The notes under the pieces were generated by a model. The model was not told where the DNA came from. It worked only from the letters and a program-made list of their open reading frames with translations, and ran no database searches. The translations under genes were made by a program, and so were the position numbers. Shown piece after piece: positions 9,709-17,935 of a stretch of DNA of 64,000 bases. Position 1 is the stretch's first letter. Each line of letters opens with the position of its first letter. This DNA comes from Halomonas sp. McH1-25 (GTDB lineage: Bacteria > Pseudomonadota > Gammaproteobacteria > Pseudomonadales > Halomonadaceae): positions 124,001 to 188,000 of the forward strand of contig NZ_JAKRFI010000006.1 of NCBI RefSeq assembly GCF_022348165.1, written 5' to 3'.

Positions 9709-10317
9709 TCAGAGCGTTTCGACCAGCGCATCGATTGCCTGTTGCGCTTCGCGCAGCGCCGCGCCACGACGTCCTTCGCCCATATTCAGGCCTTCGGCAT
9801 AAACGAAATCGACCTCGGTGATACCCATCAGCCCCAGCATGTGACGCAAATGCGGTGTCTGGGAGTCGAGTTCGGTCCCCGCATACTGGCCGCCACGTGC
9901 CGCCAGGATGATGGCCCGCTTACCTGCCACCAGCCCCTGGGGACCGTTTTCGGTATAACGGAAGGTCTTACCGGCCCTGAGTACACGATCGAACCAGGAC
10001 TTGAGCTGCGAAGGAATGCCCAGATTATAGAGCGGCACGGCCAGGACCAGCACGTCATGAGCCAGTAGCTCATCGACCAGGGCTTCGGAGCGCGCCGCCA
10101 GCTCACGCTGGGTGGCATCACGCTCGTCTTCCGCCACCATCCAGCTACCGACTTCGAGACCGTCCAGGTGCGGTAATGGTTCGGCGCCCACGTCGCGCTC
10201 GGTCAATGTCAGGCCGTCGCGTGTCGCAACTTGCGCCTTGAAATGCTCGGCCAGGGCACGCGACTGCCCACTGTCGCCGAGGATGGAGCTATTGATCAGT
10301 AGAAGCTTGGATGTCAT
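9709..10317 (-). CDS. azoR: FMN-dependent NADH azoreductase
   Basis: Flavodoxin-fold quinone/azo-compound reductase, a cytoplasmic dimer that uses NADH and FMN. The 202-residue protein has the AzoR landmarks: LLINSSILGDSGQSRAL for FMN phosphate binding, AVPLYNLGIPSQLKSWFDRV in the middle, and ILAARGGQY before the C-terminus. GTG at 10320 and ATG at 10317 are adjacent possible starts; the ATG is better spaced from GGAGGG. A perfect palindrome CCATTTTAAATGG lies 34 bases upstream of the start and is a candidate operator. Confidence 0.93.
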   Translation of the reverse strand: MTSKLLLINSSILGDSGQSRALAEHFKAQVATRDGLTLTERDVGAEPLPHLDGLEVGSWMVAEDERDATQRELAARSEALVDELLAHDVLVLAVPLYNLGIPSQLKSWFDRVLRAGKTFRYTENGPQGLVAGKRAIILAARGGQYAGTELDSQTPHLRHMLGLMGITEVDFVYAEGLNMGEGRRGAALREAQQAIDALVETL

Positions 10318-10351
10318 CACGTGGCCCTCCGTTGAGTCCTTGAGATGACAT

Positions 10352-10364
10352 CCATTTTAAATGG
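10352..10364. promoter_or_regulatory. 13-bp palindrome upstream of azoR, candidate operator
   Basis: CCATTT-T-AAATGG is a perfect inverted repeat about 35 bases before the azoR start, in an otherwise AT-rich gap. Azoreductase and quinone reductase genes are often under MarR- or HxlR-type repressors that bind such sites. No regulator gene is adjacent. Confidence 0.4.
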
Positions 10365-10384
10365 CCTTTTTCAAATGAAAATCG

Positions 10385-10423
10385 CAAAAAACCGCTTCGT
10401 AAATTCGATAAATACGAACGGTT
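10385..10423 (-). terminator. rho-independent terminator of the MliC-like lipoprotein gene
   Basis: Read on the minus strand, AACCGTTCGTA and TACGAAGCGGTT form a stem with one bulged G, followed by TTTT. The stem begins inside the stop codon of the lipoprotein gene. Confidence 0.75.
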
Positions 10424-11189
10424 ATAACCCCTCGATTCCTTGGCCGCAGCCGCGTAGCGTTCGCTCCTGCCACTGCAATGTGACCTGCACCGGATAGGGC
10501 ATGCCGCTCATCGAGTCGAAACACGCCTTGGCCTGCAGACGGGCCTGAAGAGGCTGATCGTCCCGCGTGCTGCGGAGCTGCACGGTAGCCTCCTGGCCAT
10601 TGGCCAGCCGCTCTATCTTGTAAGGCAACGTCAATGTCTGCTGACCGTAGTCGGCAATCAGTCTCAGGTGCGATGTCTGACGATCGAGGATCATCATCCA
10701 TCCCGGCTCGTTACCCTTGGCGAAGAAGATCGCATTGGGGCGGGTTTCCCGAGTGGTCGTTTCACGGCTCACGTCCTGTTCGCATTCGAGCCGGCCGTTG
10801 GCGCTCTCGACAACGGCTTCGCTGCCCTTGTTCCAGAACGACAGGTCGCCCTTTACGTATCGCGCCCCGGAAGCGACCACTGCCGGATCGAGCCGATAGA
10901 ATCCCTGCCTCGACCACAGCCGTAGCTCGCCCTCGGGAGACGCGGCGATCAGATCCTGTGCCGGCGTGCAGCGCCAAGCCACGAACGCCGGCGCTCCATC
11001 GGCGAAGAAGGCCGATGGCAGCAACGGCGAGGTCGGCTTGGCTTCGGCCGTGTCGGCCTGTTCCACCGGGGCCTGTTCCGTCGAGGCATGGTTGAGGTCT
11101 TGGATGTCGGGCGGCGCGGACGGCGCCGGCGCCTGAGAGGCACAGCCGGCAACCATCAGCATGGCAGCGTACAGCGGGATGAGACGCAT
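10422..11189 (-). CDS. lipoprotein with MliC-like and COG3650-like domains
   Basis: A 255-residue lipoprotein with lipobox VAGC and a Pro/Ala/Gln/Glu-rich linker (residues 17-55). Two C-terminal regions follow. The first (about 65-140: AWRCTPAQDLIA to NGRLECEQ) resembles the MliC lysozyme-inhibitor fold, with paired cysteines. The second (about 150-255: FFAKGNEPGWMMILD, DSMSGMPYPVQVTL, ending LRGCGQ) matches the COG3650 type. MliC-type domains protect peptidoglycan from c-type lysozyme at the outer membrane; the second domain has no known activity. The gene stands alone with its own terminator. Start ATG 11189. Confidence 0.75.
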   Translation of the reverse strand: MRLIPLYAAMLMVAGCASQAPAPSAPPDIQDLNHASTEQAPVEQADTAEAKPTSPLLPSAFFADGAPAFVAWRCTPAQDLIAASPEGELRLWSRQGFYRLDPAVVASGARYVKGDLSFWNKGSEAVVESANGRLECEQDVSRETTTRETRPNAIFFAKGNEPGWMMILDRQTSHLRLIADYGQQTLTLPYKIERLANGQEATVQLRSTRDDQPLQARLQAKACFDSMSGMPYPVQVTLQWQERTLRGCGQGIEGL

Positions 11190-11330
11190 AGTGACTCCTG
11201 TATGACGTTGACAATCCCCAAGCGTTCAGCATATCAAGCGCTCACTCCCCTCGCTCCCGCCCGCTAACGACGTTTATCGCGCTAATTCAACCGTTTGGCC
11301 TGATTGGCTACGGTATATGCGATGCCCGGC

Positions 11331-13625
11331 TCAAGCATGCCGGCGACGCAGCTCGCGTGCCGCCTCGACCATGTGCTTCAGGGCCGGTTCGACTTCGGCC
11401 CAGCCGCGGGTCTTGAGGCCACAGTCCGGGTTGACCCATAGCCGTTCGGCGGGAATCTTCTCGGCCGCCTTTTCCATTAGCGCCACCATCCAATCCACGT
11501 CGGGAATGTTGGGCGAGTGGATGTCGTAGACGCCTGGCCCGATCTCGTTGGGGTAGGCAAAGTCTTGAAAGGCATCGAGCAGTTCCATGTCCGAGCGCGA
11601 CGTCTCGATGGTGATCACGTCGGCATCCAGAGCCGCGATGGCCGCAATGATGTCGTTGAACTCCGAATAGCACATGTGGGTATGAATCTGCGTCTCGTCA
11701 CGCACCACCGCTGCAGTGAGCCGGAAGCAGTCCACAGCCCAGTCCAGATAGCGCTGCCATTCGGCCTGGCGCAACGGCAGCCCCTCTCGCAGCGCCGGCT
11801 CGTCGATCTGAATGATGCCAATGCCCGCCGCCTCGAGATCGGCGACTTCATCGCGCAATGCCAGAGCGATCTGCCGGCAGGTAGCCTCACGCGACTGGTC
11901 ATCGCGCACGAACGACCATTGCAGAATGGTCACCGGCCCGGTGAGCATGCCTTTCATCGGCTTGTCGGTAAGCGATTGGGCATACTCGCTCCAGCCAACC
12001 GTCATCGCCTGAGAGCGGCTGACATCGCCGAAGATCACCGGCGGCTTGACGCAACGTGAACCGTAACTCTGCACCCAGCCGTTGGCGGTAAAAGCGAAAC
12101 CTTCGAGCTGCTCGCCAAAGTACTCGACCATGTCGTTACGCTCCGGCTCGCCATGCACGGGCACGTCCAGACCCAGAGCTTCCTGACGCTCGACGGCGAA
12201 AGCGATTTCCTCGCGCATGCGTGCCTCGTAGGCCTCGCGATCCAGCTCGCCCTGCTTGAAGGCGCGCCGTGCGGCACGAATCTCGCCGGTCTGGGGGAAG
12301 GAGCCGATGGTGGTGGTCGGGAACAGCGGCAGGTCGAAGCGGTCTCGTTGTGCACGGGCACGTGCCGGATACTCGCTCGTTCGCTGGCTGTCACGCGCCG
12401 TCACGCCAGCGATGCGCGCGCCGACGTCCGGCTTGTGGATACGCGACGAGCGCCGACGCGCATCGAGCGCGGCCGTGGCATCGGCCAGGCGCTCGGCATC
12501 TTTCATTGTGGCGCGGCCATCCAGCAAGCGTGCCAGCGTGGCAACTTCATCGAGCTTCTGGCGGGCGAAGGCCAGCCAGCCCTTGAGCTCCTCGTCCAGG
12601 GCAGTCTCGCCGGCCAGATCCACCGGCACATGCAATAGAGAACAGCTCGGCGCTAGCCACAGGCGATCGCCGAGGCGCATGCGCGCAGTGGCCAATGTCT
12701 CGCGCAGCGCAGCCAGGTCGGCGCGCCATACGTTGCGTCCGTCGATGGCCCCCACCGAAAGGATCTTATAGGTCGACAGGCGATCGAGTACCCGCTCGAG
12801 CTGTGCAGGGGCGCGCACCGTATCGATATGCAATGCCTCGACCGGCAGGCCGGTAGCCAACGCCAGGTTGTCGCCAAGGTCACCGAAATAGGTGGCCAGC
12901 AGCAATTTTACCGGCGCCGACTGCAACGCGTTATAGGCCGATTCATAGGCCTGACGCCATTCGACGGGCAGATCCTGGACCAGCGCCGGCTCATCGAGCT
13001 GCACCCATTCCACCCCTTGGCCGGCCAGGCGTGTCAGGATTTCGCCGTACACCGGCAGCAGTGCATCGAGCAGGTCGAGACGCTCGAGCGCTTTGCCGTC
13101 ATCTCCCTTGGCCTTGCCCAGCCACAGCCACGACAGCGGACCAAGCAAAGCGACCTTGACCGGATGCCCTGCAGCACGAGCTTCGGCGACCTCATCGAAC
13201 AGGCGCGAACTGGCAATCCGAAAGCGCTGGCCACGATGCAGTTCGGGGACCAGATAGTGGTAGTTGGTGTCGAAATACTTGGTCATTTCGCAGGCCGCCG
13301 CGGGCGTACCGGTAGGAGCACGTCCGCGCGCCATACGGAACGTCGTATCGAGATCGACCTCGCCGTCGGTCTGGCCGAAGCGCGGCGGCACGGCACCAAC
13401 CAGCACGGAGGTATTGAGCACCTGATCGTAGAAGGCGAAGTCGCCGACGGTCACCAGATCGAGACCGGCATCGCGCTGGTCCTGCCAGTGGCGGGCGCGC
13501 AGTTCGGCAGCGGTGACTTCCAGAGCATCCTGTGTCAGCTCGCCTTTCCAGTAGGCCTCTACGGCGCGCTTGAGTTCACGTTTCGCGCCAATGCGCGGAT
13601 AACCCAGTGTATGTGCCAGTGTCAT
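11331..13625 (-). CDS. metE: cobalamin-independent methionine synthase
   Basis: Transfers the methyl group of 5-methyltetrahydropteroyltriglutamate to homocysteine, the last step of methionine synthesis. At 764 residues it is full length. The N-terminus [20 protein letters not shown] and central [16 protein letters not shown] mark the two half-barrels. The zinc and homocysteine site is seen in HTHMCYSEF and [12 protein letters not shown] near the C-terminus. The ATG has AAGGA upstream. metR is divergent across a 131-base AT-rich gap; this metE-metR arrangement is the standard one, in which MetR with homocysteine activates metE. No B12 riboswitch fits in the short leader. Confidence 0.98.
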   Translation of the reverse strand: MTLAHTLGYPRIGAKRELKRAVEAYWKGELTQDALEVTAAELRARHWQDQRDAGLDLVTVGDFAFYDQVLNTSVLVGAVPPRFGQTDGEVDLDTTFRMARGRAPTGTPAAACEMTKYFDTNYHYLVPELHRGQRFRIASSRLFDEVAEARAAGHPVKVALLGPLSWLWLGKAKGDDGKALERLDLLDALLPVYGEILTRLAGQGVEWVQLDEPALVQDLPVEWRQAYESAYNALQSAPVKLLLATYFGDLGDNLALATGLPVEALHIDTVRAPAQLERVLDRLSTYKILSVGAIDGRNVWRADLAALRETLATARMRLGDRLWLAPSCSLLHVPVDLAGETALDEELKGWLAFARQKLDEVATLARLLDGRATMKDAERLADATAALDARRRSSRIHKPDVGARIAGVTARDSQRTSEYPARARAQRDRFDLPLFPTTTIGSFPQTGEIRAARRAFKQGELDREAYEARMREEIAFAVERQEALGLDVPVHGEPERNDMVEYFGEQLEGFAFTANGWVQSYGSRCVKPPVIFGDVSRSQAMTVGWSEYAQSLTDKPMKGMLTGPVTILQWSFVRDDQSREATCRQIALALRDEVADLEAAGIGIIQIDEPALREGLPLRQAEWQRYLDWAVDCFRLTAAVVRDETQIHTHMCYSEFNDIIAAIAALDADVITIETSRSDMELLDAFQDFAYPNEIGPGVYDIHSPNIPDVDWMVALMEKAAEKIPAERLWVNPDCGLKTRGWAEVEPALKHMVEAARELRRRHA

Positions 13626-13723
13626 CGTTATTCCTTGGCGTCTCTAACGGATAGAATTGACGATCGTGTCGCCTTGCGATGGCTAGGCAGTCTCACTGGC
13701 ATCGTTAATTGAATCAAACTAAA

Positions 13724-13738
13724 TTAATTAATCATTAA
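13724..13738. promoter_or_regulatory. inverted repeat in the metE-metR gap, candidate MetR site
   Basis: TTAAT-N5-ATTAA lies in an AT-rich block 18 bases before the metR start. It has the T-N11-A form of LysR-type binding sites. It does not match the E. coli MetR consensus TGAA-N5-TTCA exactly. Confidence 0.4.
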
Positions 13739-13756
13739 AGTGAATGGTACTCATAC

Positions 13757-14671
13757 ATGCTCGAGCTTCGTCATCTACGTACGCTGATCGCCTTGCGCGA
13801 TGCCGGCTCGCTGGTCGAGGCGGCCGAGCGGGTTCACCTGACACAGTCGGCCCTGTCGCACCAGATCAAGGACCTGGAAGAGCGTCTCGGCAGCCCGCTG
13901 TTCCTGCGCAAGACACGGCCGGTCGAGTTCACCCGGGCCGGAGAGCGGCTACTGGCACTGGCCGAGCAGATCCTGCCCCAGGTACGTATGGCCGAACGCG
14001 ACCTGGCCAGATTGGCCGGTGACGAACAGGGCCGCCTGCACATGGCGATCGAGTGCCATAGCTGTTTCCAGTGGCTGATGCCGACCATCGATCGCTTTCG
14101 CGACCATTGGCAGGAAGTCGAAGTCGACATTCCCAGTGGGCACAACTTCGATCCGTTGCCGGCGCTGGCCCGCGAGCAGCTCGATCTGGTGATCACCGCC
14201 GATCCTCAGCCACTGGCTGGCGTGCACTATGAGCCATTGTTCCGTTACGAGGGGTTATTGGCCGTGGCCAAGCAGCATCGTTTGGCCGGCAAGACGTTCG
14301 TCACGCCCGGCGATCTGGCAGAGGAGACGCTGATCACCTACCCGGTAGAACACGAGCGTCTGGACGTTTTCACCCAGTTCCTCGATCCGGCCGGTGCCGT
14401 ACCGCGAGAGGTCCGCACCGCCGAACTCACGATCATGATGATGCAGTTGGTAGCCAGCGGTCGCGGCGTATGCGCCCTACCCAACTGGGCGTTGACCGAG
14501 TATCTGGAACGCGACTATGTTCGCGCCCTGCCATTGGGGGAAAGCGGCATATGGAGTACGCTGTTCGCCGCAATCCGCGAAGAACAGCGCGACCTACCGT
14601 GGATGGAAGACTTTCTGCGCACCGCGCGCGAGACCTCGTTCGCGGTACTCGAGGGTATCAAGCCCGCTTGA
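13757..14671 (+). CDS. metR: LysR-type regulator MetR
   Basis: A 304-residue LysR-family activator. The N-terminal winged helix-turn-helix (LRTLIALRDAGSLVEAAERV, then LTQSALSHQIKDLEERLG) is followed by a ligand-binding domain with the MetR-like stretch LHMAIECHSCFQWLMP and later VASGRGVCALPNW. MetR uses homocysteine as co-inducer and controls metE and other methionine genes. The divergent position next to metE supports the name. Its TGA stop abuts the stop of the convergent lipocalin-like gene as TGATCA. Confidence 0.95.
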   Translation: MLELRHLRTLIALRDAGSLVEAAERVHLTQSALSHQIKDLEERLGSPLFLRKTRPVEFTRAGERLLALAEQILPQVRMAERDLARLAGDEQGRLHMAIECHSCFQWLMPTIDRFRDHWQEVEVDIPSGHNFDPLPALAREQLDLVITADPQPLAGVHYEPLFRYEGLLAVAKQHRLAGKTFVTPGDLAEETLITYPVEHERLDVFTQFLDPAGAVPREVRTAELTIMMMQLVASGRGVCALPNWALTEYLERDYVRALPLGESGIWSTLFAAIREEQRDLPWMEDFLRTARETSFAVLEGIKPA

Positions 14672-15100
14672 TCAGCGGACCCATTCCAGCAAAGTGACGT
14701 AGCCGCCCTGCGGAATCTGCGGGCTCGGCTCGTCGGTGGATAGCACCAGACGGTCGCTTTCGAGAACGACATCACGGCTCAGGCGGGTGCCCTCCCAGAA
14801 CGCCAGGCTGGCAATGTCCACGTCGTGGTGCACTCGGCCCGCTTCCAGCGACCAGTTGCCAGCGTAGGCGAAGCCACTGCGAAAATGCAGCGCCTGGCTG
14901 GCATCGCTATGCGGATCGAGCGCTGGACGTTCAGTCGCCATGACCTGAACCGACATGCGCCCGGGGCGCTCCCGGTCGAGCAGATAGATTAGCTGGCCGG
15001 CGGCGTTGCCGAGCGGTGCAATCTCCTCGCCATCGGGCCAGCGATAGACGAAGCGTGCCAGCCGCCACAGGCCACTGAGCGCTTCGGGTGTCGTCGTCAT
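14672..15100 (-). CDS. lipocalin-like domain protein
   Basis: A 142-residue protein without signal peptide. The pattern LSGLWRLARFVYRWPDGEEI, GQLIYLLDRERPGRMSVQVMA, AYAGNWSLEAGRVHHDVDIA and LSRDVVLESDRLVLST fits the lipocalin-like domain family found in small bacterial proteins of unknown ligand. The ATG has GAGGAAAG upstream. The gene ends against metR and lies 32 bases downstream of rstB on the same strand, so it may be the last gene of the rstAB transcript. Confidence 0.72.
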   Translation of the reverse strand: MTTTPEALSGLWRLARFVYRWPDGEEIAPLGNAAGQLIYLLDRERPGRMSVQVMATERPALDPHSDASQALHFRSGFAYAGNWSLEAGRVHHDVDIASLAFWEGTRLSRDVVLESDRLVLSTDEPSPQIPQGGYVTLLEWVR

Positions 15101-15132
15101 GAGGCTTTCCTCGTTGCCGGGTTGAATATGCC

Positions 15133-16758
15133 CTAACTGACCTTGGCCGAGGCGACAGCCCCCGGCAACAACAGACTGAAGCAGGCGCCTCCCAGCCTCT
15201 CGCTGTCTTCTATCACCACACTGCCACCGTGCCAGAGCATGATCTTTTGCACGATCGACAGGCCCAGCCCGTACCCCCCGGAGCGCCGGGTTCGGCTATT
15301 GTCGAGTCTGGCGAAGGGCTTGAAAACCTCCATGCGGTCGCCCTCGGGCACGCCAGGACCGTCATCCTCCACGTCCAGGCGTACGGCACGGGCGTCCTGA
15401 CTCAAGCGAATCACCACCTGCGACTCGGCATGCCGACAGGCGTTGGCCACCAGATTTTGCAAGGCGCGCTGCAGGTAGCGGGGCTCGGCGATCACCTCGA
15501 TGTCGTCGCCAGGCTCGACAGCCAGCGAAATCTGTGGATGCAAGGGTGCCAGAGTATCCACGACCCGTGCCGCCATGGCCCTGCAGTCCACGCTGTCGGT
15601 TTCCAGCGTAACGCCGCTGGCGTTGTCGCTGCCCAGCCGGGCATAAGTCAGGATTTCGTCGATCAATTGATCGAGCTCTTCGATATCGCTGTCGATTCCC
15701 TTCAACTGGCGCCGTACCGGCTCCTGATCCGTCATGTCGTCGACCATCTGCACCGCGAAACGGATGCGTGCCACCGGCGTACGCAGCTCGTGGGATACCG
15801 CACGGATCATCTCCTGCTGGGCGCGCAGCAATGACTGGACTTGAGCTGCCATACCATTGAAGGCCATGCCCAACCGTCCCATGAAATCACTGCTTTCGAC
15901 CTTTACGCGGGTATCCAGGTAGCCCCCGGCAATGCGTGTCGCTGCCTTCTCGAGACGGGCCATGCGGGCTTCGAGCCCCCGCACGACCAGATAGATAGCT
16001 GCTGCCAGTACGATCAGCGCTACCAGCAACAGCCCCAGGGTGAGCAACAGCGGCATGGGATCGAAGGCATGCAGAGGGCCAACGCGAATCCAGCGCGAGA
16101 CGCCGTCGCCGAACATCGGCTTGAGCCGCGCAAACGCCGATACCGTGCCCTCTTCGGCCAGCAGGTGCAGCACCACGGCACCGTCACTGAGGCGCTCGAG
16201 TTGATTGTCGTCGAGTGCTTCGGGTGGCGAGCTCGACAGCTCGACCGGCAAGGCCTGGCGATCGATCAGTGTCTGTAATGGTAGTTCGGGCGAGAATTTG
16301 CCTTCCAGCCAGACGCGCAAGCTGCCGACCAGACCGCGCAGCTGCTTCTCGGACAGGTGCGTCAGCGTCGCCTCGAGCAACAGCGGCTCGCCCGGCACCA
16401 AGCGCCACAGATGCCAGTCGCCGCGGCTGTCCCGTTCTACCAGCGGGCGGCCATCTTCCAGACGGGCACGCTGAAAATAATTGAAGTCCAGCTCATCGAC
16501 GGCATGCAGGCTCAGCCGCATATCGAGACGCTCGCTCTGGTCAATAAGCCAGGACGCACGCCGCTCCGACGACACTTCGGACACCAGTGTCGTCAACAGC
16601 GCCATGGGCGCATCGGCCAGGTTTTCGCGGTAATACTCGCGACGCACCTGATCGACCATCAGATACCCCAGCATGGCCAGGCCGAACGTCAGCACCAGCG
16701 CCAGCAGCAAGGATGCATAAACCCGAAAGAACGTGCTGTCGGCCAAGGTGCGACGCAT
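15133..16758 (-). CDS. rstB: sensor histidine kinase, RstB type
   Basis: Inner-membrane sensor of 541 residues: transmembrane helix 1 (about 12-32), a periplasmic sensor region (35-235), transmembrane helix 2 (about 243-265), HAMP, dimerisation helix with phospho-acceptor His in AVSHELRTPVARIRF, and an ATPase domain with N box (LQNLVANACRHA), DDGPGVP and GGYGLGLSIV. It partners with the RstA-type regulator encoded 5 bases upstream. In enterobacteria RstAB is PhoPQ-linked and responds to acid and Mg2+; the signal here is unknown and the periplasmic domain is larger. Start ATG 16758 lies just after the rstA stop. Confidence 0.9.
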   Translation of the reverse strand: MRRTLADSTFFRVYASLLLALVLTFGLAMLGYLMVDQVRREYYRENLADAPMALLTTLVSEVSSERRASWLIDQSERLDMRLSLHAVDELDFNYFQRARLEDGRPLVERDSRGDWHLWRLVPGEPLLLEATLTHLSEKQLRGLVGSLRVWLEGKFSPELPLQTLIDRQALPVELSSSPPEALDDNQLERLSDGAVVLHLLAEEGTVSAFARLKPMFGDGVSRWIRVGPLHAFDPMPLLLTLGLLLVALIVLAAAIYLVVRGLEARMARLEKAATRIAGGYLDTRVKVESSDFMGRLGMAFNGMAAQVQSLLRAQQEMIRAVSHELRTPVARIRFAVQMVDDMTDQEPVRRQLKGIDSDIEELDQLIDEILTYARLGSDNASGVTLETDSVDCRAMAARVVDTLAPLHPQISLAVEPGDDIEVIAEPRYLQRALQNLVANACRHAESQVVIRLSQDARAVRLDVEDDGPGVPEGDRMEVFKPFARLDNSRTRRSGGYGLGLSIVQKIMLWHGGSVVIEDSERLGGACFSLLLPGAVASAKVS

Positions 16759-16763
16759 TGCGA

Positions 16764-17480
16764 TCAGACATCCTTAACGAAAAGATAACCCTTGCTGCGT
16801 ACCGTCTTGATGCGATGCGGCTGATTGGGGTCGTCGCCGATCTTGGGACGGATCCGCGACACGCGTACGTCGATGGAGCGATCCTGGCCGTCATACTTGA
16901 TGCCGCGTAGCGACGAGAAAATCTCCTCGCGTGTCAGCACACGCCCGGCGTTGTCGGCCAGCAGCCACAGCAGGTCGAACTCGGCGCTGGTCAGGTCGAT
17001 GCGTTCTTCGTCGAGCCAGGCCTCGCGGGTAGCGCTATCGATCACCAGCCCACCGAAGGTCAGCCGGGCCGAGCCGCTATTGCTTTCGGCCGGATCGGTG
17101 CGACGCATCAAGGCGCGCATGCGCGCCAGCAATACACGCGGCTGTACCGGCTTAGGCACGTAGTCGTCGGCACCCATTTCCAGTCCCAGCACCTGATCCA
17201 TGTCGTCGGTGCGCGCCGTCAACATCAGGATAGGGCCGGCATACAGCGGCCTGACACGACGGCAGATCGACAGGCCGTCTTCACCGGGAAGCATCAGGTC
17301 CAGAATGACGATGTCGGGCACAAGTTCAGTGATTCGCTCGACTCCATGAGCGCCATCTGCCTCGATGGTGACCTGGAAACCGTTGGCCTCGAGATATTCC
17401 CGGGTCAGATTAGCCAGACGCTCGTCATCCTCGATGATCAGTACGTGGTCCTTGTCTTTACTGTCCAAGCTGTTACCCAT
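16764..17480 (-). CDS. rstA: response regulator, OmpR/RstA type
   Basis: Two-domain regulator of about 238 residues. The receiver has VLIIEDDERLANLTREYLE, the phosphorylated Asp in VILDLMLPGEDG, and Lys in YVPKPVQPRVL. The winged-helix DNA-binding domain has LTSAEFDLLWLLADNAG, FSSLRGIKYDGQDRSIDV and ends IKTVRSKGYLF, very like RstA. ATG 17480 and ATG 17501 are both possible starts and neither has a strong ribosome site; I give the shorter. It is cotranscribed with rstB and diverges from nrdA over a 450-base gap. Confidence 0.9.
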   Translation of the reverse strand: MGNSLDSKDKDHVLIIEDDERLANLTREYLEANGFQVTIEADGAHGVERITELVPDIVILDLMLPGEDGLSICRRVRPLYAGPILMLTARTDDMDQVLGLEMGADDYVPKPVQPRVLLARMRALMRRTDPAESNSGSARLTFGGLVIDSATREAWLDEERIDLTSAEFDLLWLLADNAGRVLTREEIFSSLRGIKYDGQDRSIDVRVSRIRPKIGDDPNQPHRIKTVRSKGYLFVKDV

Positions 17481-17749
17481 CCTATTTGGCAAAAAGGGCA
17501 TTGCTATGCCACTGATTTCCTGACAATGCTACACCTCGCTACAGGGGGTTACGAGATGGTCACTCTCAACCATAGCGGATGGGCGCGAATGATACCCGAA
17601 ATCCTTCCCATTCTGTGCCATTCCACGAAAATTCTTCGCTTGACGACGCCCTGAAAGGCCTAGCCATGCGGCCGGCATCAGCTACCGTTTTCCCGCCTTG
17701 AAAGAGCCACAAGTTACTCACAGCTTGTCCACTTGCTGGGCGCCGCCGG

Positions 17750-17765
17750 ACACACTATCTTGTGG
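17750..17765 (+). promoter_or_regulatory. NrdR box 1
   Basis: ACACACTATCTTGTGG matches the published NrdR palindrome aCACwAtATaTwGTGt at 13 of 16 positions. NrdR is the ATP/dATP-sensing repressor of ribonucleotide reductase genes. Confidence 0.75.
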
Positions 17766-17780
17766 CCCATCCATACCAGA

Positions 17781-17796
17781 CCACTACATGATGTGC
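17781..17796 (+). promoter_or_regulatory. NrdR box 2
   Basis: CCACTACATGATGTGC matches the same consensus at about 11 of 16. It begins 15 bases after box 1, giving 31 bases centre to centre (three helical turns), the usual NrdR tandem arrangement. Confidence 0.7.
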
Positions 17797-17935
17797 TAAC
17801 TAGCAATTACCGCCTCGTATGTCAACGCCCTTGAAACGGGCCAACGACGCGGGTTTAACGCTCGAACAAACGCTAGTCGACACTGTCGCTGTCAGCGACT
17901 CATTCATCCAACGCAAGCGAGGGACACTCGGCGCC

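Larger units (their letters stand above)
17481..17935. promoter_or_regulatory. rstA-nrdA divergent control region
   Basis: The gap holds the promoters of rstAB (left) and nrdAB (right). The nrdA side carries two NrdR-like boxes (17750-17765 and 17781-17796, listed separately) and a DnaA-box-like TTGTCCACT at 17725-17733 (7 of 9 against TTATCCACA). The nrdA frame stays open to an ATG at 17819 inside this region, but that extension lacks homology that I recognise. Confidence 0.55.

Noticed and set aside
13626-13756. Cobalamin riboswitch before metE
   Set aside because: The divergent gap is only 131 bases and shows no B12-box-like structure; metR regulation explains the layout.
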